This document shows, in pieces, positions 8,622-16,609 of a stretch of 64,000 nt of DNA; position 1 is the first letter of the stretch, and every line of letters starts with the position of its first letter. The notes beneath the pieces are model-generated. The model had not been told where the DNA came from and made no database searches. It saw nothing but the letters and a program-made list of their open reading frames with translations. A program made the position numbers and the translations under genes. The stretch comes from AP-15 sp963797115 (GTDB taxonomy: Bacteria; Pseudomonadota; Alphaproteobacteria; ATCC43930; CGMCC-115725), in assembly GCA_963797115.1 (NCBI GenBank), contig CAWCOH010000005.1, positions 806,001 to 870,000 of the forward strand, given 5' to 3'.

Positions 8622-9671
8622 ATGCGCGGCGTTGTCTTCACCGGCGATCGCGAGATCGAGATGATGGAGTTCCCCGACCCGACGCCGGGCCCCGACGAAG
8701 TCGTCGTCGAGATGAAGGCTTCGGGAATGTGCGGCAGCGATCTGCACCAGTACCGCCGCCCCAAGTCAGGGGGTGAGTCGATCGGCGGCCTGCCGGTCAA
8801 CCCGAACCCGGTCATCGGTGGTCACGAGCCGTGCGGCGTCGTCGCCGCGATCGGCACCGGCGTCAGCGAGAAGATGGCGCGGATCGGCCAGCGCGTCATG
8901 GTGCACCATTACAAGGGCTGCACGGTGTGCGAGCACTGCCGTTCGGGCTGGTCGCAGCTGTGCCAGGAAGAGCCGGTGCTGGTCTACGGCAACAACGCTC
9001 ATGGCGGGCACACGCGATATCTGAAGGTGCCGGCCTTCACTTTGGTGCCGCTGGATGATGCGCTGTCCTTTACCGCCGGTGCGGCGATCTCCTGCGGCAC
9101 CGGCACCGCCTATGGCGCGCTGCGCCGGCTCAACATCTCCGGCAACGACACGATCGCGCTGTTCGGCCAGGGGCCGGTCGGACTGTCGGCGACCCAGCTC
9201 GCCGCGGCGATGGGTGCGCGCGTCATCGCGCTCGACGTCAGCCCCGAGCGCCTCGCCCGGGCAAAGGAGTTCGGCGCCTGGGAAACGGTCAATCCGCGCT
9301 CGAACGATCCGGTTGGCGCGATCAAGGACCTGACCGATGGCGGCGCCGATTTCACGCTCGACACCTCGAGCCAGCCCGAGGGCCGCATCGCCGCGGTGCG
9401 CAGCGCCAAAGTGTGGGGCACGGTGGCCTTTGTCGGCGAACGCAACAATGTGACGATCGACGTCAGCCCCGACATGTTGCGCAAGCAGCTGACGATCATC
9501 GCCTCCTGGACCTTCTCATGGCAGGGGCAGGCCGACTGCGCGCGCTTTGTCGTCGACCGCAAGATCGATGTCGACCGCTTGTTCACCCACCAGTGGAAGC
9601 TCGATCAGGCGGAGGAGGCCTATCGCCTGTTCGACACCCAGACCACCGGAAAGGGTGTGTTCCTGATGTGA
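8622..9671 (+). CDS. Zinc-dependent medium-chain alcohol dehydrogenase
   Basis: This 349-residue NAD(P)-dependent MDR enzyme has catalytic zinc ligands C37 (CGSDLHQY) and H68-E69 (GGHEP), a structural zinc site C100, C103, C106, C114, and the Rossmann glycine motif GQGPVG near 182-187. The ATG at 8622 sits five bases after AGGAGG; the in-frame GTG three bases earlier is too close to that site to be the start. It probably oxidises a secondary alcohol or diol intermediate. Diverging from a cupin gene and lying within a catabolic region, it likely serves the same pathway. Confidence 0.92.
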   Translation: MRGVVFTGDREIEMMEFPDPTPGPDEVVVEMKASGMCGSDLHQYRRPKSGGESIGGLPVNPNPVIGGHEPCGVVAAIGTGVSEKMARIGQRVMVHHYKGCTVCEHCRSGWSQLCQEEPVLVYGNNAHGGHTRYLKVPAFTLVPLDDALSFTAGAAISCGTGTAYGALRRLNISGNDTIALFGQGPVGLSATQLAAAMGARVIALDVSPERLARAKEFGAWETVNPRSNDPVGAIKDLTDGGADFTLDTSSQPEGRIAAVRSAKVWGTVAFVGERNNVTIDVSPDMLRKQLTIIASWTFSWQGQADCARFVVDRKIDVDRLFTHQWKLDQAEEAYRLFDTQTTGKGVFLM

Positions 9672-9702
9672 GACCCTCACTCTTCCAGCCCTGCGGGCCG
9701 CG

Positions 9703-9986
9703 CCCTCCCCCGCCCGCATTGCGCAGGGCTGTCCGGGGAAGATTCGAGCAATTTCCCGCAAACGACGTTTACTTATCCTCTCCCCCTGCCGGCCGGGGGG
9801 AGAGGGCAGGGTGAGGGGGGCCGACGAGCCGGTTTGCGGCGCCGCCCACCTCACCCTCCCCGGCGCGATCGCGCCGTGGCCCCTCCCTCTCCCCCCTGAA
9901 GGGCGGAGAGGGGCTCTTCTTGTTGAGCAGTGTGGCAACTGCCCTCAATTCCCGGAACAGCCCTGCGCAATGCGGGCGGGGGAGGG
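9703..9986. repeat. 284-bp element with perfect 30-bp terminal inverted repeats
   Basis: The 30 bases at 9703-9732 are exactly the reverse complement of 9957-9986. The 224-base interior contains the CTCTCCCC palindromic element (about 9777-9917). There is no transposase. The layout resembles a non-autonomous miniature inverted-repeat element. The alternative is two oppositely oriented copies of a shorter dispersed repeat. Confidence 0.8.
9777..9917 (-). repeat. CTCTCCCC palindromic element, intergenic copy
   Basis: Read on the minus strand this about 140-base element begins GCCCCTCTCCGCCCTTCAGG and ends in a GGGGGAGAGG palindrome. It matches, segment by segment, the stretch lying in frame within the helicase gene at 19280-19413, and a shortened copy at 50898-51001. 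Confidence 0.85.
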
Positions 9987-10095
9987 TCGGGGAGGGGCAT
10001 TGCGCCGCTACGGCACGGTGCGGCACGCCGGCTTCGGCCTCGGCTTTGAGGCACCCTCGCCTGTGTAGACGGCGCCTCTGCGCTCGGGGATCCGC

Positions 10096-10134
10096 CTGTT
10101 TCTCCTGTTTTATCAGGCCGAGATCAGGCATCGC
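10096..10134 (-). repeat. 39-bp MPDL repeat, copy 1
   Basis: This stretch is identical to 51239-51277 except for one base. Read on the minus strand it encodes MPDLGLIKQEKQ from an ATG. Both copies sit downstream of a CTCTCCCC element. Confidence 0.85.
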
Positions 10135-10308
10135 TGTTTTCCTCCGCTCCACCACATCCGACCCGGGACGCTGATCAGAGCGCAGGGTATACTGCCATTA
10201 TAGCAATTGTGTGGTCGATAATCCGGCGAACGCCACGCCCAGCCTTCCCTCCCCCGCTAGCGATACGGGAGAGGGAGCCGAGCGCGCCAGCGAGGCGGGT
10301 AAGGGCAG

Positions 10309-10812
10309 CTAAGCGACGCGCTCATAGGGGTAGCGCTGGATCTTCTCCATGTTCCTGCCCTCGATGCGGATCAGCCGGGTCGGCCCATCGCGCCGCGGCG
10401 AGTGCAGGTCGCCTTCATTGTAGAGATAGGCCATGCCGGGTTTCAGAGTGTAATCCTTGACCCGGCGGGCTTTCCCCGGTTTGCCCTCGCCGGGGCGCGC
10501 GAGCGGCTCATAGTCGGTCATCACCGTTTCGCCGAATGCCTGGCCGTAAATCGCCCAGGACGGCCCGTGATCGTGCGGGTTGCTGTCCTTGGCGCCTTGA
10601 TAGACGTGGCCGAGGATGCAAAAGCCGAGTTCCGGATCCTCGTACAGCACTTTGCGTTCGGGCACGTCGTCGGTCAGGTAGGTCTTTACGAAAGTGTCGT
10701 CCTTCAGCACATCCTGGACCAATGCACAGACCTGCTTGCGGCCCTCGACACCAGGGTCCTGTTTGAGGATGCGCCGACACTCTGCCGAGAACTGCTCGAG
10801 CCCGTAACTCAT
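10309..10812 (-). CDS. Cupin-fold metal-binding protein (cysteine-dioxygenase-like)
   Basis: This 167-residue protein starts at the ATG at 10812 with GGGGAGA about ten bases upstream; the longer open frame beyond it runs antisense through the LysR gene and is ignored. It has a metal-binding HDH at residues 80-82 (NPHDHGPSWAIYG) and a second cupin half with YLYNEGDLHSP. This resembles the Fe-binding pattern of cysteine-dioxygenase-type cupins but lacks their exact signature. Substrate unknown. It diverges from the LysR regulator, which may control it. Confidence 0.82.
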   Translation of the reverse strand: MSYGLEQFSAECRRILKQDPGVEGRKQVCALVQDVLKDDTFVKTYLTDDVPERKVLYEDPELGFCILGHVYQGAKDSNPHDHGPSWAIYGQAFGETVMTDYEPLARPGEGKPGKARRVKDYTLKPGMAYLYNEGDLHSPRRDGPTRLIRIEGRNMEKIQRYPYERVA

Positions 10813-10986
10813 CGATGAGATCTCCCCGTGTAATTCGCCGCACGGCCACCACGGCGCGGAGGCGACGTATGGAGGATCCAGCCTAGCAGGGCGACCGCAC
10901 CTCGGACCTATATAAATTTGCGGTCGAGGATGAAAAAATTTTAGGGTGAGGCGGCCCGTCTGGCTCACGGCAGAAAGATCCCCGCC

Positions 10987-11928
10987 ATGATTGGCCGTCT
11001 CCCGCCCCTCAACGCCTGCCGCGCTTTCGAAGCGGCTGTCCGCCTCGGCAGCTTCAGCCGCGCAGCCGAGGAACTGAACATCACATCCGGCGCCGTCAGC
11101 CATCAAGTGAAAGTGCTGGAAGGCTGGATCGGGCGCCAGCTCTTCCGCCGCCGGGCCAACGGCGTCGTCCCTACCGATCTTGCCCGATCGCTGGCCCCGG
11201 CGATCAACGAGGCGTTGGAGCGCTTGGCGCTGGGTGTCGAGATCCTGAGAGGGGCGAGCGGCGCGGTGCCGCTCACCATCAGTGTGCAGCCCGACTTCGC
11301 ATTGAAGTGGCTGATTCCGCGGCTGCCGCGCTTCGCCGCTCTCTATCCGGCTATCGAGCTGAGGCTCGTCACGGCGTACCGGGCGCTCGACCTGATCAGA
11401 GAGGACATCGATTTGGCCGTGCGCTATCTCGACCGTGCTGCGGTGGCGAGTGGAGAAGCGCTGGCCGAGACCGGGGGGCACCTCCGCGCAGATCACCTGC
11501 TGCAGGCCGATCTGACCCCGATTGCAAGTCCGGCGCTGTTCGCGCCTGATCGACCGCATCTGCTGGCGGCATTGCGGGAGTGCACGCTTCTTCACGTGTT
11601 GAACGCGCCGGACAACTGGCGGCTATGGCTGGCCGCGGCTCGTCTACGTAGCGTCGACATCGCGCGAGGGCCGAAATTCGACAGCTACGCCTTGACGAGC
11701 GAGGCCGCGGCGCAGGGTTGGGGTGTGGCGCTCGGCAGGGTCGGATTCATTGAGGGCGACCTCGCCAGCGGCCGGTTGGTCGCCCCCTTCGCACTGCGCC
11801 TCTCAGGGCCCCGCTCGTGGTTCCTGCTTACCGCGCGCGGTGCTTCGAAGCCACGGGTCGGGGCGTTTCGGGCCTGGATGTTGCACGAGGCCGGCGTGGA
11901 GCCGAGCGATCAAAGCACGAACGCGTGA
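10987..11928 (+). CDS. LysR-family transcriptional regulator (GcvA-like)
   Basis: This 313-residue regulator has the N-terminal winged helix-turn-helix near residues 14-45 (GSFSRAAEELNITSGAVSHQ), with the opening LPPLNACRAFEAA typical of the GcvA subgroup, followed by a periplasmic-binding-like effector domain. It diverges from the cupin gene at 10309-10812 across a 174-base AT-richer region (TATATAAATTTG near 10910), as expected for a LysR target. Its 3' end overlaps the convergent GntR gene by 19 bases. Confidence 0.92.
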   Translation: MIGRLPPLNACRAFEAAVRLGSFSRAAEELNITSGAVSHQVKVLEGWIGRQLFRRRANGVVPTDLARSLAPAINEALERLALGVEILRGASGAVPLTISVQPDFALKWLIPRLPRFAALYPAIELRLVTAYRALDLIREDIDLAVRYLDRAAVASGEALAETGGHLRADHLLQADLTPIASPALFAPDRPHLLAALRECTLLHVLNAPDNWRLWLAAARLRSVDIARGPKFDSYALTSEAAAQGWGVALGRVGFIEGDLASGRLVAPFALRLSGPRSWFLLTARGASKPRVGAFRAWMLHEAGVEPSDQSTNA

Positions 11929-12620
11929 TAGCGCTCTACCGCCGCACGGGCGTTGGCAATGGTGGTCCGGCGCAGGTGCTCGGCTGCAGCGGCGTCGCCG
12001 CGGCGCAGCGCGGAAAGGACTGCGCGATGGTCGTGCAGCGCGTGCTCGGTGCGATCGGAAACGAGGAGCACACGGCGGCCGAAAATGCTGGTCATATCGT
12101 TCAATTGCTGCAGCAACTCGGCGAGCGGCGGCGAATCTGCCGCATCGATCAGCCTATGGCGAAACCGCTCGTAATGATGGACATAGGAGTGCAGGTCCTT
12201 GCGCTCGACGATGTCCTGCATCGGAGCCCCAAAGAGCTCGATCAGGTCGTCCCAGCTCTCTCCCGGCATGTTGCGCGCCGCAATGCGGGCGCAGAGCCCC
12301 TCGTTGACCTCGCGCATCTCGAACAGGCGCAAGACCTCGGGCAACTCTCGTCGGCGGACCACGATGCCGCGGTTCGGTTGGCGCTCGACAAAGCCGAGAT
12401 GCACCAACGCCTCGAGCGCCTCCCGCGCTGAAAGGCGCGGGACCCTGAAATCGGCGGCAACATCCCATTCGCGCAGACGCGCACCGGGCGGGATCGTGTG
12501 GGAAGCGATACGCTCGCGCAGGCGACGGGCGACGTCCTTCACGCTGACGCGGATCGATGCATTGGGCCCCGTCGTCCGTCGAGAAGTGCGGGGACCGTCG
12601 TCACGTGATATTGTCGCCAT
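11910..12620 (-). CDS. GntR-family regulator with FCD domain
   Basis: This 236-residue regulator has an N-terminal winged helix (about 27-90: ARRLRERIASHTIPPGARLR) and a helical FCD effector domain (about 97-230) with metal-coordinating Asp/His residues such as HHYERFRHRLID and HALHDHRAVLSAL. Such proteins sense small organic acids. Start codons at 12632, 12629 or 12620 are all possible; 12620 is chosen because the earlier Met codons have no ribosome site. It diverges from the amidohydrolase operon starting at 12718 and is the natural candidate for its repressor. Confidence 0.9.
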   Translation of the reverse strand: MATISRDDGPRTSRRTTGPNASIRVSVKDVARRLRERIASHTIPPGARLREWDVAADFRVPRLSAREALEALVHLGFVERQPNRGIVVRRRELPEVLRLFEMREVNEGLCARIAARNMPGESWDDLIELFGAPMQDIVERKDLHSYVHHYERFRHRLIDAADSPPLAELLQQLNDMTSIFGRRVLLVSDRTEHALHDHRAVLSALRRGDAAAAEHLRRTTIANARAAVERYHAFVL

Positions 12621-12635
12621 TATTGGCATCATAAT
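12619..12635. promoter_or_regulatory. Small dyad at the GntR start, possible operator
   Basis: ATTAT, seven bases, then ATAAT form a perfect 5-bp inverted repeat in the divergent gap between the GntR gene and the amidohydrolase operon, just upstream of the operon's promoter. The short arms make this a weak candidate. Confidence 0.3.
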
Positions 12636-12649
12636 CTTTGCGGATCGCG

Positions 12650-12679
12650 TTGACAACAGTCGAGGCGGGCGACTAGCCT
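12650..12679 (+). promoter_or_regulatory. Putative promoter of the amidohydrolase operon
   Basis: A perfect -35 box TTGACA (12650-12655) is followed after 18 bases by TAGCCT, a weak -10. The ATG is at 12718, with GGAAGGA at 12704-12710. Confidence 0.45.
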
Positions 12680-12717
12680 TCGCGCGGATCCCTGAGGAGC
12701 GCGGGAAGGAGCACGCC

Positions 12718-13929
12718 ATGAAAGAGGGTCATAGGTTCGTCGACTGCGACATGCACATCATGGAGCCGATCGACCTGTTCGACAGTTATCTCGACCCGGC
12801 GTACAAGGATCGGGTCACCTCCTCGCAGCGCCGGGTCGACGGCGGCAGCACCGGCATGCGTGGGCGCCCCTTGTGGTTCTTCGACGGCGCGCCGCTCAGC
12901 AACGACGGCAATATCTCGCAATACAACCGCACCCGCGGCCCGCTGGTCGGCGCGCGCGGCAACAAAAACGTGATGTTCGCGGTCGAGCGCGGCTACGATG
13001 CCGAGGCGCAGGTCATTGGCATGGAGATGGAGGGGATCGACATCGCCGTGCTGTTCCCGACGGTCGGGCTGTCGTTCCTCGCGCGCGACAACATGGACCC
13101 GCAATTCTCCGCGGCGATCTGCCGGGCCTACAACGACTGGCTGCACGATTTCTGCGAGCACAGCCCCGACCAGCTCAAAATGGCGGCGATGCTGCCGATC
13201 CACGACGTCAACCTCGCTTGCCAGGAACTGCACCGCTGCGTCAAGGAATACGGTGCGGTCGGCACCTTCGTGCGGCCCAACTATGTCAACGGGCGCTACT
13301 GGCACTCGACCTATTGGGACCCGCTCTACAGCATGCTGCAGGATTACGACATTCCGCTGTGCTTCCACGAGGGCACCGGCTCCTACTACTCGACGATCGA
13401 GCCGCGCTTTGGCGAAAACCGCTTCATGCGCCATGTCGCCAGCCATTCGACCGAAATGCAGCTGGCGTTGATCGCGCTGATGCTGGGCGGCATCTTCGAG
13501 TTCTACCCGCGCCTCAGGGTCGCCTTTCTCGAGGCGCAGAGCTGGTGGGTCCCGGGCCTCCTGGGCCGCATCGAGTGGGATCTGCGCCAGCATCACGACG
13601 CCGATGCGCCCTATCTTAAAATGTCCCCCCTCGAATACTGGCAGCGCAACTGCTTCTCGGCGATCGAGAGCGGCGAGCGCGAAGTCGGCTCGGTGGCCGA
13701 GCTCTTGGGCGGGGCCGACAATATCTGCGTATCGACCGACTTTCCGCATTTCGACTCGAGCTTCCCCGACGTCTCCAACCGCGTCTTGAACAACCCCAGC
13801 ATGGACCGCAAGACCGCTGCCAAGATCCTCTATGGCGGAGCCCGGCTCTACGGCTTCGGCGAAGGCGACTTCGCCAAGGCCGCCGCCGCCGCCAAGCGGC
13901 ACGGCAACCAGACCGTGGCACGGGCGTAA
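12718..13929 (+). CDS. Amidohydrolase-family metal-dependent hydrolase (COG2159), copy 1
   Basis: This 403-residue TIM-barrel enzyme is related to ACMSD-type decarboxylases and hydrolases acting on carboxylated ring-cleavage products. Landmarks are DCDMHIMEP at 9-17 (D-x-H metal site), the family signature FCEHSPDQLKMAAMLPIHD, the metal His in CFHEGTGS and the C-terminal STDFPHFDSSFPD. The ATG at 12718 follows GGAAGGA by seven bases. It is the first of three paralogues in one direction, probably one operon behind the divergent GntR gene. The reaction is not determinable; decarboxylation or hydrolysis of a ring-fission acid is the best guess. Confidence 0.9.
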   Translation: MKEGHRFVDCDMHIMEPIDLFDSYLDPAYKDRVTSSQRRVDGGSTGMRGRPLWFFDGAPLSNDGNISQYNRTRGPLVGARGNKNVMFAVERGYDAEAQVIGMEMEGIDIAVLFPTVGLSFLARDNMDPQFSAAICRAYNDWLHDFCEHSPDQLKMAAMLPIHDVNLACQELHRCVKEYGAVGTFVRPNYVNGRYWHSTYWDPLYSMLQDYDIPLCFHEGTGSYYSTIEPRFGENRFMRHVASHSTEMQLALIALMLGGIFEFYPRLRVAFLEAQSWWVPGLLGRIEWDLRQHHDADAPYLKMSPLEYWQRNCFSAIESGEREVGSVAELLGGADNICVSTDFPHFDSSFPDVSNRVLNNPSMDRKTAAKILYGGARLYGFGEGDFAKAAAAAKRHGNQTVARA

Positions 13930-13956
13930 GCAGAACCGTCATTCTAAAGATACGTC

Positions 13957-14032
13957 GTCACCCCCGCGAAGGCGGGGGCCCAGGGCCAAGGGGGTAACGG
14001 TTGCCCTGGGTTCCCGCTTTCGCGGGAATGAC
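13957..14032. repeat. GGGAATGAC-type dispersed palindrome, intergenic copy
   Basis: This element begins GTCACCCCCGCGAAGGCGGG and ends TTTCGCGGGAATGAC, folding on itself through both the CCGCGAAGGCGGG half and the CAGGG/CCCTG centre. The same family is present near 1705-1738, in frame within the helicase gene at 21545-21605, and in diverged form at 53069-53129. Confidence 0.8.
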
Positions 14033-14055
14033 GAATAGAGCAGAGGGAGCATCCG

Positions 14056-15255
14056 ATGAGCTGGAACGGCCATACCGTGGTCGACATGGACGCACATATC
14101 CGCGAGCGCGCCGACCGCTTCTATCTCGACTATATCGACCCGGTCTATCGCGGGCCCTATCAGCTCCTGTGCGAGGCCGTCGCCAGGCAGGAGAAGAAAG
14201 GCGACCGCTACGCGCTCTTCGGCAGCCGTACGGCGCTCGTCGAGCAGCTCGAGACTGGACGCGCGCTCGGCGTGCGCGACACGTTTGGCCTCACCGGCCG
14301 CTCCGAGATGGAGCACGGTCGGGTCGCGTTTCCACCCGGACGTCGCGACGCGCTGCCGCCGATCCGGCAAGAGGTCAACTGGGACATCAAGGCGCGGATC
14401 GAGGACATGGATCGTGCCTCGGTCGATATCGGCGTTCTCTTCCCGACCCATGTATCGAGCTATTGCGCCTTGCGCGACGGCGGGTTCGAGAACGCGCTCT
14501 ACCGCGCCTATCATCGCTGGGTCGCCGATTTCTGCGCCCAGGCGCCGACCCGGCTCAAATGGACCGTGGTCGCCAACATGCGCGATACGGCGGCCGGTGT
14601 CGCCGAAATCAAGTACTGGGCCGAACGCGATCCCAACCTCGTCGGCGTCTATGTCTCGCCGCAGGCCCCGGGCGGCAAACTGCTCGACAACCCGGACCTC
14701 CACCCGCTCTACGACGCGGCGCAGGCGCTCGACCTGCCGATCCTGGCACATGGCGGCACGGCGCGCCCGCCCTACGGGCCCGGCACCTTCGACCTCGACG
14801 GCGCCTGGTTCCTGCTGCACGCCTTCAGCAATCCGTGGGCCGGCATGGCCGCCCTCGGCGCGCTGATCGGCGGCGGTGTCTTTGAACTGTTTCCGCGGCT
14901 GCGCGCGGCAATCATCGAGACCGGCGGCGGCTGGATGCCACTCGCGATGGACCGGCTCGACACCCACTACCTGATGTCGCCCGGCCACGTGCCGAACCTC
15001 AAGCGTATGCCGCGCGAGGTCTTGGCCGAGGGCCGCTATTTCCACGGCATCGACAGTTGGGAGCGCTCGCTCGAATTCTGCGTCGAGGAATTGGGCGAGG
15101 ATCTCTGGCTGTTCGCGACCGACTGGCCGCACGGCAATTCAGCGTGGCCCGAAAGCGTCGAGCAGGCCGCCGATCGCCCGCGCCTCACCGAGAGCGCCCG
15201 CCGGAAGCTCCTCGGCGAAAATGCAATGCGCCTCTGCCCGCGCCTGCGCGGCTGA
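14056..15255 (+). CDS. Amidohydrolase-family metal-dependent hydrolase (COG2159), copy 2
   Basis: This 399-residue paralogue of the flanking amidohydrolases has VVDMDAHIRERAD at its N-terminus (the D-x-H site), VADFCAQAPTRLKW in the middle, a metal His in LPILAHGGTARPP and the C-terminal FATDWPHGNSAWP. A GAGGGAG ribosome site precedes the ATG. It is separated from copy 1 by a dispersed palindrome and from the molybdoenzyme gene by another repeat. Copies 1-3 are clearly divergent, so they probably act on different intermediates rather than being recent duplicates. Confidence 0.9.
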   Translation: MSWNGHTVVDMDAHIRERADRFYLDYIDPVYRGPYQLLCEAVARQEKKGDRYALFGSRTALVEQLETGRALGVRDTFGLTGRSEMEHGRVAFPPGRRDALPPIRQEVNWDIKARIEDMDRASVDIGVLFPTHVSSYCALRDGGFENALYRAYHRWVADFCAQAPTRLKWTVVANMRDTAAGVAEIKYWAERDPNLVGVYVSPQAPGGKLLDNPDLHPLYDAAQALDLPILAHGGTARPPYGPGTFDLDGAWFLLHAFSNPWAGMAALGALIGGGVFELFPRLRAAIIETGGGWMPLAMDRLDTHYLMSPGHVPNLKRMPREVLAEGRYFHGIDSWERSLEFCVEELGEDLWLFATDWPHGNSAWPESVEQAADRPRLTESARRKLLGENAMRLCPRLRG

Positions 15256-15340
15256 TCCCACCGAGATTGCGCCGCGGCGCCGGTCCTCGGGCGGCGCGGA
15301 GCGCCGACCCGGGGGCTCGCAAGGACACCGCATACGCGTG

Positions 15341-15374
15341 TCATTGCGAGGAGCGGAGCGACGAAGCAATCTCG
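15341..15374 (+). repeat. CATTGCGAGGAGCGGAGC-type dispersed repeat
   Basis: This 34-base motif running from TCATTGCGAGGAGCGG to CGAAGCAATCTCG has complementary ends (ATTGC/GCAAT). From memory it is a widespread intergenic repeat in alphaproteobacteria. It lies between amidohydrolase copy 2 and the molybdoenzyme gene. Confidence 0.7.
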
Positions 15375-15396
15375 ACGAAGAGCTTGAGGAAACAGC

Positions 15397-16590
15397 ATGG
15401 CTACGGCGAAAGAAGAAGGTGCGGTCCCGGATTTTCTGCGCATGGACCAGCCGGTCATTTCGGACCCGGCCAACGCGAAGAAAATCGGCAGCTGGCACGG
15501 CTGGCCGACGAAAGAGATCACCCCGGTAATCCTGACGGACGATGAAGGCCGAACGGTGCGGATCAGGACGCCGGTGATGGATCTGGAGGGGCTGATCACG
15601 CCCACTGACCTGCATTACACGGTCCAGCATTTCGCCGTGCCGCCGGTCGTGGAGACCGGCAGCTGGGAATTGAAGGTCTGCGGCGAGGTCAAAAACCCGC
15701 TGACCCTGAATTTCGACCGGTTGCGGCGTTTCCCGGGTCGCAGTGTCCGCACCGTCATGGAGTGTTCCGGCAGCGACGCCACGTTCTTCGAGTACTTCAA
15801 GGGCGAGGGTCCCAAACCCTCGCGCACCCAGGAGGCGATGATCCTCAGCGCCAGCGAGTGGAACGGTGTGCCGCTCGCGGCGGTGCTGCACGAGGCCGGC
15901 CTTACCGCCAAGTCGCTCTATGTGCGGGCCGAGGGCAACGATTTGGGGGTGCCGCCCACCGCCGCCGAGGGCACCAAGCGCTTCTACTACGACAAGGGTT
16001 TGCCGATCGAAAAGGCGCTCCACCCCGACACCATTCTCGCCTGGGCGCAGAACGGCCAATTGCTCGAGCACCTGCACGGCGCGCCGGTGCGTCTGCTGGT
16101 CCCGGGTTGGTCGGGGAACTGGTCGGTGAAGTGGCTGACCAAACTCGAACTCATGGAGCGCGAGCCCGCCTGTTGGTACCACTACCAATTCTACTATTAC
16201 GGCAAATCACCCGACGATCCCGACAAGGAGCTGATCACCACGATCGGGGTGAAATCCCTGATTACCCAGCCCAACGACGACACCGAGATCCTTTCGCCCG
16301 GCATCCACATGATCCGCGGTTACGCCTGGAGTGGTGCGGGCGCGATCGCTCAGGTGGAGGTCAGCGTCGACGGCGGCGAGACCTGGCACGCCGCCCATAT
16401 CGAAGCCCCGCGCGATCGCTTCATGTGGGTGCGTTGGTCGTACCGCTGGGACGCGCGCCGCAAGGGCACTTACCGCCTGATGTCGCGAGCCACCGACGAG
16501 GTCGGCCGGGTGCAGTCGCACGAACCGCGCTACAATTGCATGCGCAAGAACTTCAGCGCCATCGTCGCTCACACGGTCACGGTGGCTTGA
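15397..16590 (+). CDS. Sulfite-oxidase-family molybdoenzyme
   Basis: This 397-residue protein has the sulfite oxidase Mo-pterin fold (about 75-260) with the Mo-coordinating C123 in TVMECSGSD, followed by the dimerisation domain (about 270-395) containing AWSGAGAIAQVEVSVDGG. There is no twin-arginine or Sec signal, so it appears cytoplasmic, unlike SorA/SoxC and YedY. The usual C-[AS]-G-N-[RG] active-site sequence is here CSGSD, so sulfite may not be the substrate. It lies between amidohydrolase genes and 19 bases from the third, so it probably acts in the same pathway. Its electron acceptor is not encoded nearby. Confidence 0.88.
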   Translation: MATAKEEGAVPDFLRMDQPVISDPANAKKIGSWHGWPTKEITPVILTDDEGRTVRIRTPVMDLEGLITPTDLHYTVQHFAVPPVVETGSWELKVCGEVKNPLTLNFDRLRRFPGRSVRTVMECSGSDATFFEYFKGEGPKPSRTQEAMILSASEWNGVPLAAVLHEAGLTAKSLYVRAEGNDLGVPPTAAEGTKRFYYDKGLPIEKALHPDTILAWAQNGQLLEHLHGAPVRLLVPGWSGNWSVKWLTKLELMEREPACWYHYQFYYYGKSPDDPDKELITTIGVKSLITQPNDDTEILSPGIHMIRGYAWSGAGAIAQVEVSVDGGETWHAAHIEAPRDRFMWVRWSYRWDARRKGTYRLMSRATDEVGRVQSHEPRYNCMRKNFSAIVAHTVTVA

Positions 16591-16609
16591 TCTTTTGGTG
16601 AGGTGAGCA

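Larger units (their letters stand above)
9672..10308. other. Repeat-rich intergenic region
   Basis: This 637-base gap contains no credible gene. It is occupied by a CTCTCCCC-type palindromic element bounded by 30-bp inverted repeats, a copy of the 39-bp MPDL repeat, and a small CTCCCCCGC/GGGAGAGGGAG palindrome near 10250-10280. Confidence 0.8.

Noticed and set aside
9769..10155. 128-codon frame on the minus strand containing the MPDL peptide
   Set aside because: It is a translation of dispersed repeats (CTCTCCCC element and inverted repeats), as in the frame at 50861-51322; neither shows protein-like composition outside the repeat.
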